DNA of 64,000 nucleotides from Bisporella sp. PMI_857. Lineage: Eukaryota; Ascomycota; Leotiomycetes; Helotiales; Helotiaceae. Position 1 is the stretch's first letter. Every line of letters starts with the position of its first letter. The translations under genes were made by a program, and so were the position numbers. This document shows, in pieces, positions 24,055 through 35,078 of the stretch. The stretch lies in the NCBI GenBank assembly GCA_021307315.1, contig JAJSPD010000022.1, forward strand, positions 1 through 64,000. The letters are read 5' to 3'. The notes below the pieces were generated by a model. It searched no databases. It saw only the letters and a list, made by a program, of their open reading frames with translations, and was not told where the DNA came from.

Positions 24055-24854
24055 ATGAAGTTGTACTATATTGGAGTATTTCTCCGTCCTGAGAGTTAAA
24101 TAAAAAGCGTATTGGTCTAACTGACTGTCGTAGGTAATAAAGAACGAGTCGAAGCACTCTCATGAGCTTTGTGCAGAGACAGACTTGAATGCATACTCTC
24201 GATTTACACGGAACAAGCATGCCCATCTTAGAAGGCTTTATTCGAACATTATGCACTGACTCGTTATAGCTATGGAGAATTCATGACTTTTTCTAGCAAG
24301 ACAATAGCGGAGCGGACAATGCCAGGGCAGCGGCAGGATGTGGAGGTTCAAGGTGCGAGATCTATTCTCTAATATTAAGGGCTGCACTTAACGCCTTCCA
24401 GAATATACATGCCACGCATATGGTCGCATTGAAGGAGTTTGTGGTGTTGTTATATCCGATCATGACTACCCCGCACTCGTCGCACATCAACTCCTCTCTA
24501 AAGTTATTGATGAGTTCCTTGTTCGATATCCACGATCTGCATGGGCTACTTCCAACCCTACTCTCGAATTCCCGCAATTGAAGGATTATATTATGAAGTA
24601 CCAATACCCAGAACAAATTGAAGGGTTTACGAAGATTCAGAAGGATCTGGATGACACAAGGATCGTGTTACATAAGACCATTGAGAGTGTATTGCAGAGA
24701 GGGGAGAAGCTTGATGATCTGGTCGCAAAGAGCGATGAATTAAGTGCGGGGAGCAAGATGTTTTATATTAAGTCACCCATCCGATTAATAGGGCCTGCCT
24801 AACCTATTTACAGCCCAAGCGAGGAAGCAAAACAGTTGCTGTGGTGTCATGTAA
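24055..24854 (+). pseudogene. YKT6: YKT6-type R-SNARE copy, last splice donor lost
   Basis: Exons 24055-24075, 24134-24216, 24270-24352, 24402-24767 and 24814-24854 would give a 197-aa protein, the normal Ykt6 length. It has a longin domain (MKLYYIG, YSRFTRN, YGEFMTF, GVVISDHDYPALVAHQLL), an R-SNARE helix (LDDTRIVLHKTIESVLQRGE, DDLVAKSDELS) and a C-terminal NSCCGVM prenylation/palmitoylation box. Ykt6 acts in ER-Golgi, vacuolar and autophagosome fusion. Two oddities: intron 2 starts with GC, and the last intron starts TTAAGT where GTAAGT is expected, which should block its removal. Read-through ends the protein after MFYIKSPIRLIGPA without the lipid anchor. A cryptic GTCACC donor paired with GAG at 24821-24823 could rescue a shortened KKQNSCCGVM tail. 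It is likely a decaying duplicate of an essential gene, or a paralogue with changed splicing. Confidence 0.8.
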
Positions 24855-25740
24855 ATAGGATTAATTTTAGCATTACCACCGCTCCGATGATTCTTCGGAA
24901 TTGCAGCACTAGGTAGAAATTTGAGATCATTCTCCTTAGTTTAGGTGATGCCGGCACAAGGGGAGTCCCATAAATTCTACATGCATAATTTTCGCCTTTC
25001 ATATCCTGATTGGAGGGTCTACAGCGTATTAAGTCTATTTAGTAGAGCCTTGGAGTACCTTGGACCGCCTCTTTCCAAAACGTAATACTGCCACCATATA
25101 TACACTAGAACCTGAGATGTTTCGTACGCTAGAAACAATAATCGCCATTATTAGATCGCCGTATCTAGTTGCCGCCACCAGGGGATAAAAGTAAGTGATC
25201 AATTCTGGGTCTTGTATTCATGAATAGATACCCTCTTCAAAATACCTTGAGGCTTTCCTTTTATCGGCATCTGCCTCGCAGGCTGGAACTTTCGAGGGGC
25301 CAAGCATAATGCAAGGGGAAGGAAGGCACATTGGCACGGTCGCATCGAGTATTTAAAGACGTATCAGATTCTGAGGAGGTGTGGCAGGACGGCATTTGCT
25401 TTCGGCGTCTAATATTTACAAAACTAATCTAAATATGATATACCCATGATAAGATTCTATCGAAACTTGCCAGGTTAGTAGGTGTGCACTTAGAAGCTGT
25501 AAATCTACACTTGCCAACTCAAATGCTACATATACATTACTGAGAATCCTAAGTTATCTCAAGTAGCAACAGCATACTTATGGCCGCTTATTCTGATTAC
25601 TCACATACAACCGGAGTCTCTAGGCTAGCTAATGCATTCAAAAAAGTTGCGAAACCTTCTCACGTATTCCCAAGAATTTTAGAAGATATGTCTCCCAAAA
25701 ATCCATGCCATTGCAGTACTGCGCCTTTGTTTCATTGCTC
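24855..25740. other. Intergenic, nothing recognised
   Basis: About 890 bases after the YKT6 copy with no supported gene. A 66-codon frame at 25580-25780 has no motif and runs into repeat G. Confidence 0.4.
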
Positions 25741-25990
25741 TCTTCTTGGTAATGATAGACATTGTTTTACCACTCCGTGAGTGATACTTCTTGGTTTTGA
25801 TAACCTGCAGTTGCTCAAGTCGGTGCCCAACGGGGCACATAGCACCGCGATCTCTGCGCAGTGTTAGTATGCTCGTTGTAGGTGGTTGACTTGTTCTTGA
25901 TTGTATGATGGTTCTAAGCTACGGCTCTACAGAGTGGGGTGGGAACGAGGTCTCACAACCCCCCTGATACGGTGGATCACGTGAAAACTA
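25741..25990 (+). repeat. Dispersed repeat G, copy 2
   Basis: Shares with 20993-21150 the blocks GGGGCACATAGCACCGCGAT, ATGCTCGTTGTAGGTGG and GACTTGTTCTTGATTG. It extends right with TTCTAAGCTAC and a GGTGGATCACGTGAA block that reappears near 47930. Boundaries uncertain. Confidence 0.55.
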
Positions 25991-26196
25991 TTTACATGCA
26001 TTCCGACAGTTCTATTACGCTTTCAAATACACTTGGTAGACTTTTAGTATCACCCGAGTTTGTACAATATGGTTATAGAGCTCCAGGGCCGCCGAAGCAC
26101 GATAGTTTTAAGCTATAAAGCCCTTGAGGCTGCTTCCTCACGTTGGTATTTTGCTAACCCTAATCCATCCATGTAGCATTCTAGATCTCCTTTAAG

Positions 26197-28562
26197 TTAC
26201 CCAAGTACAAAGTCCCTAGTAGAAAGATCCCGCATTGCCTCGCCTTTCATTATGCCGTGAACATCTAATTAGCCATTGGTCAGTGCACAGACTCCAGAAA
26301 TTACGCAATTAAAAAACTGTGTTTAAGGAGGTACGAATACTTACAAGCTTCTCCAACAAGTTGAAACTCCTCCGCCTCCTTGTCCTTGCGGAGGATGAAA
26401 GGAACCCTGCCACCAAATAGAATACATACCTGATCTCCGGGCTGAAGTGAAGGAGGACCTCTACCTATATACCCCTGCTGAGTAATAAAAAATTTGCAAT
26501 TATAACGCATGTACGAGACCGCCTGTTCGACGCGAGCACCCCCTTTAAAATTGGAAGTAGACTCGCAGTTTACATAATCAAAGCGCGGATCGCCAAGAGA
26601 TAGATCTCCGAGAGCTCCGAGATCCTCTCGCGATTCAGTGACACCTATACGTTTCCAAAACATGTCATGAAATGTTCCATCAGAGAAGTCTTCCTCCTTT
26701 CCCGAAACGTCCCTGCCAAGAACCTGTGTCCCACGAAAAGCTTTGAGTCGCGCCTCCTCGTCCCCGTACGGATTGGTGGAATCAACTAGCGTGCGATACA
26801 ACTGCCAATCTAGCTCAGCAATCTGATATATCTGTTTATCCGACGGATTCTCCTTCTCCCGGTAGTGAGGAGAAATATGACAAACCCTATCAACAAGACC
26901 GCCTCGGACCACAAGACGGACGTCGTCCTCGGGAAAAGTGCAGACGGGTTCAGTCTTACCCGCCGCTCGGTAAAAGGAAGGTTTTGGCTCGCTTAATAGC
27001 AAGTAGAGAATTCCCGGCTGGAAAATTTTTGGGTGTTGTATTGTCCAATCTGGTATCCATGATGGCCAGGAAAGTATTTTGCGTTCCATGAGATCTATCG
27101 AATTGGGGTATTTAAAGAGCAATAAAAGATCTGACAATTTCCTTTTCCGCAACATCTCCTGTATCGCAACTCGATAATGAGGCACCTGCAATTGCTTCTG
27201 CAATTCTTGTAGAGCATCGGCTTGGGTCTCTCGGGAGCTTTCTTCGAGAGAGCCTCCAGGCGGATCTAGTCCAACCACTGATGAGTCGTCGCCATTGGGA
27301 TTCGACTCGGGAGACCCTTTCAAGCCGGACTTGTCGGCTGTAGACGAATCCTCAAATTGTACAGCGCTGTTAGGGTTGTTTAAAATTTCACTAACCATAT
27401 AAGGAACTTTTTCCAGTTGCTGTAGTATATGTAATACAATCGAATGTACGAGGGGCACAGCTTTTCTGCGACTACGCTGGTGTAGCGTTGATTCTAAATT
27501 GTGACCTCTGCAAGCAGTAAGGATATCAAGGTTGCATTCCGTCTGGATCGTGTGCAGTACAACATCTCGGAACACAGTCATTGTCCCGTTATTATAGTTT
27601 GGAGGGAATCGGCGGCCTTTGAGGTCAACGATGCTTAGAATCCCATAAACATGATCTACGCTTACAGTCGCGAGGCGTTGTCGGCTTAATAAAAGGCCAT
27701 TCAGAAGACTAATCTTCTCCGTTACGACCTGAATGTGAACTTTTGCTAACTCTCTGGCCCAACTTGAATAATACATGGCTCTCCGTGCGGCGGGTCCCAT
27801 TCTAAGGCTCGGCCAAGCAACCAGAAAAGAATGGATAGGTGTCCAGGGGAGTCTCTTGCTGCCGCAATGGAGTAGAGCTTGCTCTGACAGTAGAACTTCT
27901 TGGAGGATCCAAACACGCATCCAATATTGTCTTCTAAATAAGTGGGTGACTTTTAGCCAATGTTGATCAAAAGAGCTATCGAAACACGCTTTCATAATTC
28001 CTCTGAGCTTTGCATCCTTTTTTTCCCCTTTGGGTTCTTCTATAAAGTCTTTAACCAATGACAGGGTTTCCATGGCCAAGTCACTTCCGTCAGCTTCTTC
28101 TCCTAACCACATATAGACGATGCTATTCGACCTATAGATTTGCTCCATCAGATTAACCTGTTGATTTCGCTCCTCGAAATTATTCTGATCAATGCAAATT
28201 GCATCAACCCACAGCAATAGCGGCTGCTCTGGCCAACGTAATTGCTTCAACGCAGCGAATAGGTTGGGCCTAATAACTATTGGCTTCCCCTCAACGTATA
28301 TAGTCTTTGGCGGATCGGGATCACCCCAAACATACGAAAGGGGATGATAATCCAGCAGTTCACCAGCATAATCGATCTTCTGGCCAACTTTACCGGGAAT
28401 TAGCACACAATGGATGTCAGAACTTGGATCATCACTGGGTCTAACGCACAAGACCCGGAATGCGCCATCTTCCAAGGAAAGAGGCGCGTACTTGTATTTA
28501 AGGCAGGGTTGAACAGAATTTGAGCCGGACCGCATTTCTATAGGCTTAAAAGTTTGCGACAT
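26197..28562 (-). CDS. HET-domain protein (het-6 type)
   Basis: Exon 1 is 28562-26345 and exon 2 is 26264-26197, with an 80-nt intron (donor GTAAGT, acceptor TTAG); total 761 aa. Splicing replaces an unlikely tail with YVHGIMKGEAMRDL, the usual C-terminus of this family. The N-terminal half carries the HET domain: LSYVWGDP, WVDAICIDQNN, ERNQQVNLMEQIY, VYMWLGEE, RVWILQEV. The open frame reaches 28679, but its first codon there is GTG, so the ATG at 28562 is the likely start. HET proteins of this type are candidate triggers of incompatibility cell death; the trigger is unknown. A family A LTR ends 142 bases from the ATG in the upstream flank. No lesion seen. Confidence 0.88.
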
Positions 28563-28704
28563 TCTAGCTAGATTTAATCGGAGTTTAAAAAGGCTAATTT
28601 TATGTCCTTTGGATTGTGTATTTTGAAAGGATAAATACAATCTTTTTAATGCTGTAGTTTTGAAGTTCCATGACGCCACGTGGCGCTTTTTTGTTGGCCC
28701 AGGT

Positions 28705-28939
28705 TGTCACGGCCCTGGCCTATCTCGCTTAGAGCCCTTTGGGGATCGGCCCCTGACACTACAGGGCCTCGCTTACACTGGCCACTAGCCAGTCTCCTGT
28801 ATATAAAGCCCTGCTTTCCTTCCCATCTTCTATCTGTAGCTTGTTCTTTTCGTTATAACAATTGATAGTCGTTCACACCTTTGAGTCCTTCTTCCTGAGA
28901 TCTACGGATCGAGATTCCTGTCCGCCTTGAGTTGTTACA
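28705..28939 (+). mobile_element. Solo LTR, family A (reference copy)
   Basis: A 235-base element with TGTCACGGCCC start, TATA-like box GTATATAAAGCCCTGC and end CTTGAGTTGTTACA. Other copies: 4668-4787, 9742-9971 and 10593-10814. TGT...ACA ends fit a solo LTR. It is in the promoter region of the minus-strand HET gene. Confidence 0.7.
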
Positions 28940-29079
28940 CCAATTGTATGGCATAATTTTATTGTCGCAATTATATTGTTCAAAAGAGTGGATAACCCCG
29001 TTTCCCCTTTTACTTCCGGAAATTAATTTTGGAAGCTGCAGGTATATGAGATATACTTACTGACCATCATCTAAACAGC

Positions 29080-29256
29080 ATGGCCGTACCGTCATACTGT
29101 CACCACAGTTTCAATCTGTTAAAATCGAAATCTACATCGATCCAGCAGATATGTAGTATGTGTCATTCAAGTTCACAATGGTATATCTTTGAATGCAAAT
29201 ACTGCAAACTGAAGACTTGTCAACCTTGCACCAACAAAGTCGAAGTGTTCGATTGA
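29080..29256 (+). CDS. Small cysteine-rich zinc-ribbon-like ORF
   Basis: An ATG frame of 58 codons: a short basic lead, then CSMCHSSSQWYIFECKYCKL followed by TCQPC. Spacing is C-x2-C-x11-C-x2-C-x4-C-x2-C, like a fungal zinc-ribbon module I have seen at the ends of larger hypothetical proteins. The ATG lies just after an acceptor-like CTAAACAG, so this may be the last exon of a gene whose 5' part was lost near the LTR at 28939. It is either a fragment or a small peptide gene. Confidence 0.35.
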   Translation: MAVPSYCHHSFNLLKSKSTSIQQICSMCHSSSQWYIFECKYCKLKTCQPCTNKVEVFD

Positions 29257-30572
29257 ATGGCTCTGTCTAGGTAAGCGAATGGCGGAAAACTCGGCAATGT
29301 TTCCTAAGTTGTCGATATGTAACCTTCAAATCACACCGAGATCTTTTGATGTTGAAGCATAAAGATTAAATTGGAGGGGACGATGGATGCGATATAGAGA
29401 TTAGTTTGCAAGTTGTGAACCAAGCACCAGTTATAAGGTTTTCAGCATTCAATCCAGACCCAGCAGTGTCTCACTAAATTTTACTCCTCGATTCTACTCC
29501 TCATGCTAAGGTTGATATTCGTGGGATTCGTTCCATTATCCTTTGGAAGTTAACAGTTGTTAGTTATTCTCAGATTAGATGATCTTAAATATCCGTACTT
29601 GACTCATGTGTAAGCCTACATTTATCCGCGAGTTGTAGATATCCCTCGTCGGAGAGTATCTGGGTGGTATCGCATGTTTCTACTGAAGAAGTTTGGGGCT
29701 GTGTGTACTTCCGTGAAAGATCAAAATGCTGCAATTCGATCTTCAGGTTTGGGCCAGGGGGATATATGATACAAGAAGACAAATTCTCTACTCTATGGGT
29801 CAACACAAAAGATTGAGTTGAATAAGATACAAGTAGGCCAATTTTCAATGAAACTGAAGTGACGCGGATAAGGCATAGGCAGCGAGCAGTCCGGAAAACC
29901 GATGGCCTCTCCACACGATTTCTTTCCTTATCTGAACGAAAGCTCCCCCAGTTCGAGGGAAAAGCAAACCTATCTAGTTCTAAAGGTCTATATTAGCTAG
30001 AACTTGCTTTCGTATAAGGGCAAACAAGCTGTGAGTAGGGATTTTGCGCGATATTTATTGGTAATATTAGAGTTAAGAAGTTATTCATTGGCTTCCCGTG
30101 CTAATTATTTAGTGGACCATCTGACTTTTCCTTTACTATCCACCGGAATACCCGAAGCTGGTAATATGCCTGTGGGACCGCTGTCGCTAACAGCATAGGC
30201 CTTAGTTGAGATCCTGGTGCCGGTAAGATAACCAATGTAGTTTGGGCATTTCCAACAGAAAAGCAAAGACGCAGGACGCAAATTATGCAGATAGGATTCC
30301 AGCCACTCAACAAGTCGTCGTTAATGTATACAGCTATAGGGTCTATTGGCAATCTACTGCAGGTGATCTTAGATCGACCCCCTGCCCTTCAGTGTTCATG
30401 GTATAGATACAAGGTTTGCGCAGCCAAGAGCCTGCCGCTCGAATGAGGAAATTGGAGCCCGGGTTCAATCTGAGCGCCACCGTGTGAGGGGGCAACTTCG
30501 GTCTCTGACGATGCTTCGGGAAGCGATCATGCTCTGTGGCTTTTGGTCACTACCTACTTTCGAAAGTAAAAC
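29257..30572. other. Intergenic, no gene recognised
   Basis: About 1.3 kb. A 109-codon minus-strand frame (29585-29914) has no motif or splice support. A tRNA-like patch near 30460 fails as a cloverleaf. Confidence 0.4.
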
Positions 30573-30681
30573 TGTGGTACCACTCCACTTGTAGCAACGC
30601 CGCGTACTTGATACGTGGTTGCTGGTAAGTAGAATGTGGTAAAAGTTCATGATTGCTACTACTACTACAATGCGTTCTCTT

Positions 30682-31090
30682 TGTCAGGAATCGGTTTACG
30701 TAAGTAGGCCAAGGAGCTAGACTGTTCAAATAGAGGAAGAAAGTCACGTGGCCTTCAGAGAGTATAGGGCAAATAAGTATCAATTGCTGAAGGTTGTAGA
30801 ACCTAAACTACAGGAGATAATCCCTCTACTTATAGAGGTACGATACTCACATGTCATCACACTGTTGCCTACCGTTGCCTACCGTTGCCTACAGGTGCCT
30901 ACCGGTGCCTACAATAGACTAGGTATGATCCTTAGACCTAGCCTGTTCAACATAGACAATACCTGCCACGTATATATTTACGGCTTAGAACTGTAGATAA
31001 TATCATCATCTGTATCGCTCCCACGAGCCTGTATTCAATCGCTGTGATACCCTCACAATTCCTCCTGCTTTATAGAACCTATTTCTGACA
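30682..31090 (+). mobile_element. Family F element, copy a
   Basis: Starts TGTCAGGAATCGG and ends CCTATTTCTGACA. The 5 bases before it (CTCTT, 30677-30681) repeat directly after it (31091-31095), a target-site duplication. It contains the family D LTR at 30723-30952. TG...CA ends with 5-bp duplication fit an LTR. Confidence 0.65.
30723..30952 (+). mobile_element. Solo LTR, family D (TSD TAGAC)
   Basis: A 230-base LTR starting TGTTCAAATAGAGG and ending CCTGTTCAACA, flanked by perfect 5-bp duplications TAGAC (30718-30722 and 30953-30957). It includes a short GTTGCCTACC tandem repeat. Other copies: 46608-47102 (inverted) and 63618-63878. Confidence 0.85.
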
Positions 31091-31095
31091 CTCTT

Positions 31096-31280
31096 TGTCA
31101 GAAAGAGGGTTTATCAGGCAAGAGGAATCAGTTAGAGGATCTGTGAAGGTATCACGGTGATGGAAAATACAGGCTTGTATGAGCGTTATTCATTAATGAT
31201 GATATCTACAGTTCTGAGCTGTAAATGAGGGGAAGATGTTTCTAGCTCCTTGGCCTACTTACGTAAGCCGATTCCTGACA
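31096..31280 (-). mobile_element. Family F element, copy b (inverted)
   Basis: Begins TGTCAGAAAGAGGG and ends CCGATTCCTGACA, the reverse orientation of copy a. Flanks are CTCTT (31091-31095) and CTGTT (31281-31285). Copies a and b together make a large inverted repeat with 39-base outer arms. Confidence 0.6.
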
Positions 31281-31413
31281 CTGTTATATGCTACAGGTGG
31301 TCATGTGACTGGGTCCTTTGTTCACTCCTCCATTCACCCTCCCATTCACACCCCTTTGTTCACCCCCCCATTCACTCCCCCATTGACTCAGGACCATACC
31401 AACAAAAACCTTT

Positions 31414-31809
31414 ATTGGGGGAGCGTACCGCCCCTAAAGATTTAAACTTTATTCTGTGGATACGGTGTACCGGTAAAGCCCGCTCTCTTGCGGCGAACCG
31501 AGCGCGGGTCAGTCCTTGGGCCAACCCAAGTGGTCATACGGCCAAGATATATATTAGCTCGAAAAAGAATAGTTGCCAGCAATGTATACTTGCTCAAATT
31601 CGGACTTAAAAACCACCATTCGTAACTGAGATAACAACCTCTAGAAATTGGTCGTTATAATAAGTATTAAAGAGACAACTGATATCAGCCAGCATACATT
31701 TATACTATAATCGGCACCTCTGGCACCTCTAGTGCTCCCGACACCTCCACCTCCTCTGGTCCTTCTCGCATCCAGAATTACGACGCATACTACCTTGTGT
31801 CTACATACC
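31414..31809. other. Intergenic, probable promoter of the 31.8-kb gene
   Basis: About 400 bases between the interrupted family C LTR and the four-exon gene. No repeat match or gene seen. Confidence 0.4.
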
Positions 31810-32876
31810 ATGACCTCACGTTTACTTGAGGAGGGCCGGGCTAGGGTCGACGAAACGCTGCACAAGGGCTACGCGCCGTCCCATTTCTCCCACAACTTGA
31901 AGCTTATATTCGTCGAGGACAGCAGAAGCCCAGCTTCACTGTCCATGAAGACCAAGATCGCCAGCACAGGCGAGAGATCTGCACGTCTGCGCACATTGGA
32001 GCCGCCTACTCTTATCTGGTGGGCAATAGCATTTCCCATGAGGCAGTGGTCAGGGGGAAGGAAGATGAGCGGTTCCACTTTTGATTCTTTGGTTAGACAC
32101 GCGCCTCGATATGCGGTTCAGGCAGAGTCACTGCTTGGGGCAGTGGCGGATGATCTGGATCGTTTTAGGCAAAAATACCCATTCTGTGAAATGCTGCAGA
32201 AATTCTTGAATAGTAAGTAATGCATTTCAGCTTATTAGTATTAGAATTATAAGAATTATCAGAATAGACGCGGCTGACTATCTCACAAGAGCCTATCACA
32301 CATTGCAAAGTAATCTCTAAAGACACGCGTAGTATGTTTTGAACTTTCGACGGTTGTGTAATGAAATAAAATGAGATAAAAAAGCATTGCTAACTCTCTG
32401 AAAGCAGTATTATCACAACAAGGGCGATATATCAATCTTAGCGGAGCTCGATATGATTGTTTAACTAGACTCCCTGACCTTCTTTACCATGGTATAGAGG
32501 AATCACGAAAGTACCAGGAAGAGAAAAACAATTTTGCATTAATTTCGACGGCTCTTGAGATATTCGTACCTACAGATCCCAATAAAGATGATGCATACGC
32601 ATTAGTGCCTATTGGTACGAGCGTGGTTTGGCGTATTTTGCGGGAGCTTGGAATCGTCGAGTAAGTTGTGTGCATAGTGCTGGTTTATATCTTGTGTTTT
32701 TTGATCATTCTTGATTACGTCTATGAAGGCCTAGGGCTTATGACGACAGAGTGGGAAATATAGTTGATGCACGATGGGCGAGGCAACCGAGGGTTGGACC
32801 ATGTCAAAATATTATAAAACAAGTAGACAAAAAGCAATACGTTGGTAACTCTTTGTATACAGTCATGATCGTGTGA
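31810..32876 (+). CDS. Unrecognised four-exon protein
   Basis: Hand-built model: exons 31810-32212, 32268-32309, 32405-32660, 32729-32876, giving 282 aa. Donors are GTAAGT, GTAATC and GTAAGT; branch-like GCTAAC precedes the second acceptor, and every phase matches. The joined text ADYLTRAYHTLQTVLSQQ across exons 2-3 reads as one helix, supporting the 42-nt exon. The protein is soluble, with a basic N-terminal half, a helical middle and a C-terminus with RILRELGIVEPRAYDDR. No signal peptide, membrane segment or known domain is visible. In-frame open sequence extends 26 codons upstream without an ATG. Neighbours on both sides are LTR debris. It could be lineage-specific or a fragment of a family I do not recognise. 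Confidence 0.5.
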
Positions 32877-33369
32877 CCGACACCTGAAACAGTGGGACTT
32901 CGATCCTACTCAACTCCGTAAAACTAGAGCTTAGAACAATTAACAATCAAGAATGCCAGAACCATACCAGCAAGAACGTAGTCAATAGCTACTACGTCTT
33001 TTGCCACGTGGTAGGCAACCAACACAATATTTACGGCAAACTGGAATACAAAATTCTGGGGAAAGAAATATACTAAATTAGCGCAATGTTCGGCGAGGTA
33101 GTTGGGTGATCAAGCGTCAGATCAGGTGACTAAAGGGTGGCCTGTATATAAGCTTGCGTTTCAGACGCAACCATCATCAACAATTTATCACATACTTATT
33201 TTTACTCAACCTTTTGGACGACCAAGATAGAAAGGCTTCGGCCTACTGGTGTACGTGCGAGTATGCCCGATATATGCTACGTCTAGAGCTGAGTGTTAGA
33301 TTCTGTTACAGTTCTTGCGCTTCCAACATGAACTCCGTTACATTACAAATAGTAGCTTATTAGGGGTAT
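32877..33369. other. Intergenic, nothing firm
   Basis: About 490 bases. A 69-codon frame at 33154-33363 has no recognisable domain and abuts the next LTR; not called. Confidence 0.35.
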
Positions 33370-33564
33370 TGAGGTACCACTCCACTTGTAGCAACGCTGA
33401 GTACTTGTTGCGTGGTTGCCGGTAAGTAGAATATGGTAAAATTGCGTCTGATTGTTGCGACTACTGCAATGCGTTCTTTCATACTACGTGTAGGTCATGT
33501 GACCTAATCCTTTATTCACTCTCCCATTCACTCCCTCATTGACTCAGGACCTAACATGCCAACA
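33370..33564 (-). mobile_element. Solo LTR, family C
   Basis: A 195-base copy: TGAGGTACCACTCCACTTG at the low end and ACCTAACATGCCAACA at the high end. It is uninterrupted and serves as reference for the nested copy at 30573-31413. Target duplication not evident. Confidence 0.6.
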
Positions 33565-33729
33565 CTATCAATTCACTGCTCTGGTTGAAGGCCTTTTAAC
33601 CTACTGGACGTATGCAAATGAAAGTAAACGTTTTGTGGCTAAGTAGAATTATTCTTTCGGCCCTCAAATAATTTTTGGAATCTGCCGTCCTGCATATATT
33701 CACCCAACAATATCAGCTGATCTACTGGA

Positions 33730-34578
33730 CTACTTTGGAAGCAGGTGTATTGGCCTTTTTATTTTAATATCATCTCGGTTCAATACGTCCGGAATATAGC
33801 TGTTGCGAGGAAAAGTCGGATCTACAAGCCGCTGTAAATCGCAATCAGAGTTGGTGTACCGATGATTCCGGACTTTGTGTAAGTGATTCTGTAGCAGGAG
33901 GGTGTGATGTTCAGGTGGGCATGTATGTAGGTAAGTGAACTGGTTAATGAGATGCTGTGCTAATCGAGACAGATGGACTTCACACCCAGAGGGTACAGGT
34001 GAGCTGCTGCCAGTATTACCGGGTATATTTCCCGATGAGAACGGAGGTGACCCTTGATACCTCCAGTAGTGTTCGACGTTATCACTTTCGATGTTGACCT
34101 CTCGATTATCTATCCTGCCTGTCATGCCATTAATACCATAGCCGAAATCACTACCGAAGTCAATAAAAACATCGCTGAGCTTAGCACTGCAATCGTCACC
34201 GCAGTCGTTGTCAAGGTTGTTTACATTCTTTATGGAATTCGGGTTTTCCAGGCTCTCTGGATCAGGGTACATGCTGTGACTAGCGGTCGCAATTGTAGAT
34301 TCCAATGTTAATTTGCCAAATGCATCAAGACTGGGATGTCCGACCCATTCGCACCCGTTGATGATTGGCTTGGCGGCGGAAGGCTTGGGGATGGACGTTT
34401 CACATGGCCTAGGGACTGGCTGATAGATGTGTGTGGTAACCGGCAGTTGTCCACTGGCTCTGTCAATAATATTAGCGTTAGAGACAACTACAAGGAATAT
34501 GTGTACGCTGGAAACGTGTCCTAAACATACAATGTCTTTAAGGATAAACCGATAACCGCCTTTAGATTTGATCCAAGG
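33730..34578 (-). CDS. Hypothetical protein, 3' exon or fragment
   Basis: A minus-strand frame stays open for about 282 codons from 34578 to the stop at 33730. The first ATG inside codes MYPDPESL, about 95 codons in, so an upstream exon or lost start is likely. Text includes an acidic/asparagine-rich stretch (NVNNLDNDCGDD), a glycine/serine linker and a Cys/His-rich part (TYLHTCPPEHHTLLLQNHLH). The region near 34350 reads KPIINGCEWVGHPS. I do not recognise the family. Length and lack of stops argue it was coding; missing 5' end keeps confidence low. Confidence 0.4.
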   Translation of the reverse strand, partial: PWIKSKGGYRFILKDIVCLGHVSSVHIFLVVVSNANIIDRASGQLPVTTHIYQPVPRPCETSIPKPSAAKPIINGCEWVGHPSLDAFGKLTLESTIATASHSMYPDPESLENPNSIKNVNNLDNDCGDDCSAKLSDVFIDFGSDFGYGINGMTGRIDNREVNIESDNVEHYWRYQGSPPFSSGNIPGNTGSSSPVPSGCEVHLSRLAQHLINQFTYLHTCPPEHHTLLLQNHLHKVRNHRYTNSDCDLQRLVDPTFPRNSYIPDVLNRDDIKIKRPIHLLPK

Positions 34579-35078
34579 TTACCATGGCTTTCCTTTGCTG
34601 CTTTTCTTTCCACTATTCGCTCGGCAGCTCTAAGCCTGCAGCTTTTGCAGAGTTTTTATCCGCATACTTTCTCCGCCAGGCATATATTAATGCCCTGAAA
34701 CAAACTTTGCCTCTCTCGCACGCCGTGATGCCATGACACCCAAAGATACTCCCTCCTTTTTTGTCAAAACCACAAATGCAAATAAGGCGCTAATGCAATA
34801 TATTAGTCGGAATAAGATCTACTGGGGCCGGTGGATGAGCATCTAAAAAAGAACAGGCGCGGGGCACACCACTTTTGTGCCGTTGACGTGTCGGGCGACC
34901 GTCTTTCATCGCTTAACCGAAACCCCACATTCGCCCCTCAGCATGCGAAGAATCCTGGTAAGCGAGATGATAGTATTTGGAGATTACGTCCGAAGATTTA
35001 ATTATGAAGGAAATATTGCTCTAAACGAAAGTTAGGCCCGAGAACACACTTTCTGACACAGTCTCAGCAGGGGCAGGC
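34579..35078. other. Intergenic, nothing recognised
   Basis: About 500 bases between the hypothetical minus-strand ORF and the hAT-like MITE. No gene, no repeat shared with the window. Confidence 0.35.

Larger units (their letters stand above)
30573..31413 (-). mobile_element. Family C LTR interrupted by nested insertions
   Basis: The left part (30573-30681) matches 33370-33480 (GGTACCACTCCACTTGTAGC, AATGCGTTCT) and the right part (31286-31413) matches the rest (GGTCATGTGAC, ATTGACTCAGGACC, CCAACA). The 604 bases between are two family F elements, one carrying a family D LTR. The extra right-hand repeats are a CCCATTCACTCC-like run. Confidence 0.6.

Noticed and set aside
28563..28679. Extending the HET protein N-terminus by 39 residues
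   Set aside because: The upstream codon is GTG, not ATG; the first ATG is at 28562.
30360..30490. tRNA-like patch with CCCGGGTTCAATCTG
   Set aside because: The T-arm-like word is there, but no matching acceptor stem, D arm or anticodon arm can be drawn.
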